Shown: piece after piece, positions 60,787 through 64,000 of the stretch
Layout of the letters: the number at the start of each line of letters is the position of its first letter
Position numbering within the stretch: the stretch's first letter is position 1
Source of the DNA: Pseudomonas sp. S30
Lineage (GTDB): Bacteria > Pseudomonadota > Gammaproteobacteria > Pseudomonadales > Pseudomonadaceae
DNA: 64,000 nucleotides
Assembly: GCF_016518545.1 (NCBI RefSeq)
Contig: NZ_JACVTO010000017.1
Location: forward strand, 55,046 to 119,045
Reading direction: 5' to 3'
The notes under the pieces: generated by a model
Seen by the model: only the letters and a program-made list of their open reading frames with translations
What the model was told of the DNA's origin: nothing
Databases searched by the model: none
Position numbers and translations under genes: made by a program

Positions 60787-61860
60787 TCGGCTTAGCGCCT
60801 CAGCTGCACGGTCGACGCTCGCCAAGATGTCATCGGCCTTTCGATGCCAGCGAAAGGGTCGAGGATTGGCGTTATGAGTGGGCAGGTAGTACTCAATAGA
60901 TTCCTCCAGATCCTTCACGCTGGTATGTGCCTGGCGCTTGATCCACTTTTCGCTCAGCGTCGAGAAGAAGCGCTCCACCAGATTCAACCAGGATGCTGAT
61001 GTAGGCATGAAATGGACGCGATAGCGCGGGCGCGCTGCCAACCATGCTTTTACTTTGTCGGTCTTGGGGGTCGCGTAGTTGTCCATTACCAGATGAACGG
61101 GCATGCCCTCTGGTACGTTGGCGTCCACCTCTTTGAGGAAGGCAAGAAACTCAATACTTCCATGACGGCGCTTCAATCTCCCGATGACGTCACCCGTAGC
61201 GATATCCAGCGCCGCGAACAACGATGTCGTTCCGTGGCGCTTGTAGTCATGGGTGCGAGTGACGGGTTTGCCCGGGGCAAGAGGCAAGCCTGGCTGAGTA
61301 CGATTCAGCGCCTGAATCTGGCTCTTCTCGTCGATACAAAGCACCAGAGCCTTGTCAGGCGGGTTGAGATCGAGCCCAACAATATCGTGGACTTTGTCGA
61401 CGAACAGCGGGTCGGTCGAAAGCTTGAAAGTCTTTTCCAGATGAGGCTTGAGGCCGAAGGCATGCCATATCCGCATGACGCTGGCTGGAGAAATCCCGGT
61501 TGCCTGACTCATTGACCGGGTGCTCCAGTGACTGGCACCTTCGGGTTTGGAGTGCAGTGCCTGATTGACCACAGCCTGTACTTGTTCATCGGTAATGCTG
61601 CGAGGCCGGCCTGAACGATGTTCATCATTTAAACCATCGAGTCGCAGCCGACTGAATCGCACTCGCCAACGCGAGACCGTGTGCACGCCAATGCCGAGCC
61701 TATGGGCGATGGCGGTACCTGACTCTCCACCTGCACACGCCAAGATGATTTCGCGAATGCGGGATTCAGCCGGGCCTTTACGCTGGCGGGAGCGACGTAG
61801 CAGTTCAATGCGTTCTTCGTCGCTCAGCTCAATCGGGGCTGCAGGTCGGCCTGCTTTCAT
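60778..61860 (-). CDS. IS630-family transposase
   Basis: This 360-aa transposase has an N-terminal helix-turn-helix (IAHRLGIGVHTVSRWRVRF) and a DDE catalytic domain. The first Asp is in LCIDEKSQIQAL, the second in HLVMDNYATPKT, and the Glu in SWLNLVERFFSTL. The spacing and the DEKSQIQAL block are typical of the family. It fills the element almost completely. Confidence 0.95.
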   Translation of the reverse strand: MKAGRPAAPIELSDEERIELLRRSRQRKGPAESRIREIILACAGGESGTAIAHRLGIGVHTVSRWRVRFSRLRLDGLNDEHRSGRPRSITDEQVQAVVNQALHSKPEGASHWSTRSMSQATGISPASVMRIWHAFGLKPHLEKTFKLSTDPLFVDKVHDIVGLDLNPPDKALVLCIDEKSQIQALNRTQPGLPLAPGKPVTRTHDYKRHGTTSLFAALDIATGDVIGRLKRRHGSIEFLAFLKEVDANVPEGMPVHLVMDNYATPKTDKVKAWLAARPRYRVHFMPTSASWLNLVERFFSTLSEKWIKRQAHTSVKDLEESIEYYLPTHNANPRPFRWHRKADDILASVDRAAEALSRKI

Positions 61861-61901
61861 ATCGTTACTCCAGGGTATTTCTAATACTGAAAGCCTAGAC
61901 C

Positions 61902-61933
61902 AAAATATGATTTTTACTCGCGAAACATCACAC
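61902..61933 (-). repeat. IS630 right terminal inverted repeat
   Basis: Read on the minus strand it begins GTGTGATGTTTCGC. It is followed on the plus strand by the TA at 61934-61935. Confidence 0.88.
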
Positions 61934-62029
61934 TAGGGATAGTCGGAATCCAGTTGTTCGCTACACATCTAGCGCTGGCTCCGTGCACCCCGACGCTCTC
62001 CAAATACAGGCGGATGTGTGGCCATGTGC

Positions 62030-62045
62030 TACAGTTTTGTAGCCC
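62030..62045. promoter_or_regulatory. Short palindrome before the 44-codon gene
   Basis: GCTAC-N6-GTAGC lies 28 bases upstream of the small gene. It could be an operator or a chance repeat. Confidence 0.25.
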
Positions 62046-62072
62046 TTATCCATGTTGATTACAGGAGTTCAC

Positions 62073-62207
62073 ATGTTCACTGATATCAAGCCGGGTCCAA
62101 AGCCAAAGCGCGAAGATGGAAAAGATGATCGCAGACGGCACGTAAACCCGCCTAACGACAAGAAGCACCCAACTTTGCCGATTCATAAGCACAAGCCCGG
62201 CGATTGA
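62073..62207 (+). CDS. Small basic, Pro/Lys/His-rich hypothetical protein (44 aa)
   Basis: An ATG with an excellent ribosome site (AGGAG, 7 bases before) opens 44 codons. The product is hydrophilic and rich in Lys, Pro, His and Asp, starting MFTDIKPGPKPKREDGKDD and ending HKHKPGD, with no hydrophobic core, so it is probably disordered. A hairpin follows. It is too short for most gene finders. It is next to the IS element and a decayed integrase, so it may be island cargo. Function unknown. Confidence 0.55.
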   Translation: MFTDIKPGPKPKREDGKDDRRRHVNPPNDKKHPTLPIHKHKPGD

Positions 62208-62223
62208 TTGTTGTAGGTTGTTC

Positions 62224-62260
62224 AGCCCTCCATCATCAAGCATGCCGGAGGGCTTCTATT
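62224..62260 (+). terminator. Possible terminator after the 44-codon gene
   Basis: AGCCCTCC and GGAGGGCT form an 8-bp stem with a 15-base loop, followed by TCTATT. The T run is weak. Confidence 0.45.
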
Positions 62261-62520
62261 AAAAGTGCGCTCATGGGGCGCTGGGCGGCTTTCGTAGGTC
62301 CTCTCAGACTGGGCTTGAGCTTGTTGCGTTCCTTGGCCTTGACGACGATGCCTGGAGTGTTCCTGCGGCGTCTGTCCTCATAGCACGCTGCCATGGGGCT
62401 GGCCCATCAGCATTATCGAGTTCAGGGCATCATCCGCATGGTCCTCCCATCCTCGCCTTGAGAAGCTTCATACTGTGCTGTGGGCAACTTCACAGCGTGT
62501 TTGCAGCGCGGTGTGGCAGC
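62236..62520 (-). pseudogene. Region with a possible frameshifted gene remnant
   Basis: No intact gene lies here. On the minus strand a frame reading HADDALNSIMLMGQPHGSVL is cut by a stop, and the next frame continues YEDRRRRNTPGIVVKAKE to a stop at 62236. The two join smoothly if one base is missing, which suggests a decayed small gene. No family recognised. Confidence 0.3.
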
Positions 62521-63820
62521 CTATTCGGTCCTCTTGGCATTGCGAAGGCGCTTAACGTTCTCACCCGCCTGATTGGCGAACTCATGCGGCGTCACCTGGT
62601 CCTCGCTGTTCGCCTCCATAAACCGGCTCCACCAGGTCATGATCATCCGGCGCTCTTCAAGGAACTCGGCCTTGTGGGTATAGGCAGCGCGCACGTTGTT
62701 GCGTTCCTCGTGACTCATCTGCCGCTCGATAGCCGTATCCGACCATAGCCCGGACTCGAACAGCGCACTGCACGCCATGGCCCGGAACCCGTGGCCGCAG
62801 ATATCCACCTTGGTGTCGTAGCCCATCGTCCTGAGCGCGGCATTCATCGTGTTCTCGGACATCGGTCTCCACGGCTTGGCATCTCCCGCGAGCACCAGCT
62901 CGAACTTGCCGGTGATCGCGTGGATCTGCTCAAGCAAGGCCACTGCCTGCGGCGACAAAGGTGCAACGTGGATATCCCCGGCCGTCTTTGTACCCCTTGT
63001 GGAAAGGGCGCGCCGTCCAGCGCGGGGAGGGTGTCGGAGATTTCCCAGATTTCGCGCTGGAGGCCGAACTCGTTCCAACGGGCGAAGCGCAGTTCACTGG
63101 AGCGTACGAATACCTGCAACGACAGCATCACCGTGAGGCGCGTGAGCGGGCGGCCTCTGTAGTCCTGGATGCAAGTCGATAGCTCTGGGAGTCGCGATAG
63201 GGGTAGTGCGAACCGGTGAGTTACCCGTGGTGTTTTGATCGAGCCATCGAGGTCGTGAGCGGGGTTCGCCGTGATCAGCCGCAGCCGTTTGGCTTCACGC
63301 ATGATGCTATGCAGGTAGTTCTTGATCCTGAGCGCCACGTCGATGGTGCCGCGCTTTGTCACGGCTTCCAGTGGCTGCATGAGGTCGTGAGTGCCCAACT
63401 CAACGCTTGCTTCTGGCACCGATCAAAGGGGATACGTGGGTCTTCAATCGGCTGAGCAGTCTTGGTGTAGCCGAGCGCCCACTTCGGCACCATGCTCGCG
63501 TGCCAGTCGAGCGCGACGCTTTCGAAGGAGCGGCCGTTGACCACGGCCTTAGTCTTGGTTTGTTGCTTGTACTGGATGGGATCTATGCCGTTGGCGAGCT
63601 GCTGCTTGATCTCGAAGCGCTTGCGGCGTGCGTCGCCCAGCCCGACCACTGGATAGCTGCCGAGGGCGATCAGGCCCTCGCGGCCGTCGGGTTTCACGTA
63701 CCTGAGCCGCCAGCCTTTGCGGCCGTTGAGTTGCACAACCAGGTAAAGACCGTCGCGGTCGAAGCGCTTGACTCGTGCTCTCTTGGCTTTACGGTGCAAC
63801 AGGCGATATCAGTAAGCGGG
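62521..63820 (-). pseudogene. Decayed P4-type tyrosine integrase (several frameshifts)
   Basis: Consecutive minus-strand frames encode an integrase in order. PLTDIACCTVKPRE (near 63815) and KRFDRDGLYLVVQ with GWRLRYVKPDGREG come from the DNA-binding DUF4102 domain. SRLKTHVSPLIGARS, VELGTHDLMQPLEAVTKRG and SSELRFARWNEF come from the middle, and the catalytic part has GHGFRAMACSAL (HxxR) and VRAAYTHKAEFLEE (Tyr). Frame changes are needed at about 63785, 63455, 63415 and 63000, so it cannot make an active enzyme. It is a fossil of the mobile element that likely brought in the 58-64 kb island. Confidence 0.85.
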
Positions 63821-64000
63821 GCGGTGGTGCGGGTCTTAAAGGTAGTCTCCGATATGGAAACTGACCTCTATCCTTAAGACTACTCTTATCACCGCTGACT
63901 ACCCTCGGAATCCGCCGTAGCCCAAAAACGAAAAAACCCGCCAAAAGGCTAATGCTGTTCACTTAAGCGGAGCAGCCTTACGATCCACCGGATACCGGGT
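63821..64000. other. Right edge of window, no gene seen
   Basis: This stretch lies upstream of the integrase remnant. No tRNA, attachment site or further reading frame could be identified in these 180 bases. Confidence 0.4.

Larger units (their letters stand above)
60755..61933 (-). mobile_element. IS630-family insertion sequence, 1179 bp, complete
   Basis: The element carries one transposase gene between imperfect 32-bp inverted repeats (left 60755-60786, right 61902-61933; 25 of 32 matching, both ending GTGTG outside). A TA dinucleotide lies on each side (60753-60754 and 61934-61935). TA duplication is the signature of IS630/Tc1/mariner elements. Both ends and the transposase frame are intact, so it may be active. 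Confidence 0.9.

Noticed and set aside
60572..60877. 101-codon plus-strand frame crossing the left IS630 end
   Set aside because: It runs across the insertion boundary and antisense to the transposase, with no ribosome site.
62046..62243. 65-codon minus-strand frame over the 44-codon gene
   Set aside because: No ribosome site, whereas the plus strand has a strong one and a hairpin at its end.
1..64000. CRISPR arrays, rRNA or tRNA genes
   Set aside because: No spaced short repeats, no cloverleaf-like segment and no rRNA-like blocks were seen by eye; a dedicated scan would be needed to exclude a tRNA near the integrase remnant.

Overview
The window looks like a chromosomal segment of a Pseudomonas of the P. 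putida type. The evidence is high-GC DNA, the Pseudomonas-style block yibQ-ctpA-envC / gpmI / yibN-grxC-secB, an OprD-family porin, two TonB-dependent siderophore receptors, and a type VI secretion system (T6SS) laid out like the H1-T6SS (HSI-I) of P. aeruginosa. No rRNA, tRNA or CRISPR array was seen.

Layout. 1-1.27 kb: the 3' part of a large protein that enters from outside the window. 1.3-9.0 kb: housekeeping envelope and metabolic genes (divergent polysaccharide deacetylase, CtpA protease, EnvC amidase activator, a PagP-like outer-membrane barrel, phosphoglycerate mutase, a membrane rhodanese-like protein, glutaredoxin, SecB). 9.1-13.0 kb: a Fur-type TonB receptor and an OprD porin. 13.07-53.4 kb: the T6SS island. 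Its minus-strand arm runs tssA-tssB-tssC-hcp-tssE-tssF-tssG-clpV-vgrG-eag chaperone-PAAR/Rhs effector-immunity, and then an orphan Rhs tip with its own nuclease toxin and two near-identical ankyrin-SUFU immunity genes. Its plus-strand arm runs fha(tagH)-tssJ-tssK-tssL-tssM-tagF-pppA-ppkA-tagT-tagS-tagR-tagQ, and then a small membrane-type effector/immunity candidate cluster. 53.4-58.0 kb: a two-component system divergent from a second siderophore receptor. 58-64 kb: an AT-richer foreign island with an anti-phage dCTP-deaminase-like gene, a complete IS630-family element, a 44-codon gene and a badly decayed P4-type integrase.

How the parts fit. The T6SS carries all core genes plus the full threonine-phosphorylation circuit (TagQRST sensor, PpkA kinase, PppA phosphatase, Fha scaffold, TagF brake), so retaliatory firing is expected. 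Its VgrG tip is set up to carry a prePAAR-containing Rhs toxin loaded by an Eag/DUF1795 chaperone. The toxin end of the locus shows a history of module exchange: the current GIY-YIG-like tip with its immunity gene, a displaced AHH-type nuclease tip with an ATGA-coupled immunity gene, and a second copy of that immunity gene preceded by a 17-codon remnant of the matching toxin. This layered scar and the effector-like cluster at 51.96-53.43 kb are the most notable accessory features, followed by the dCTP-deaminase defence island.
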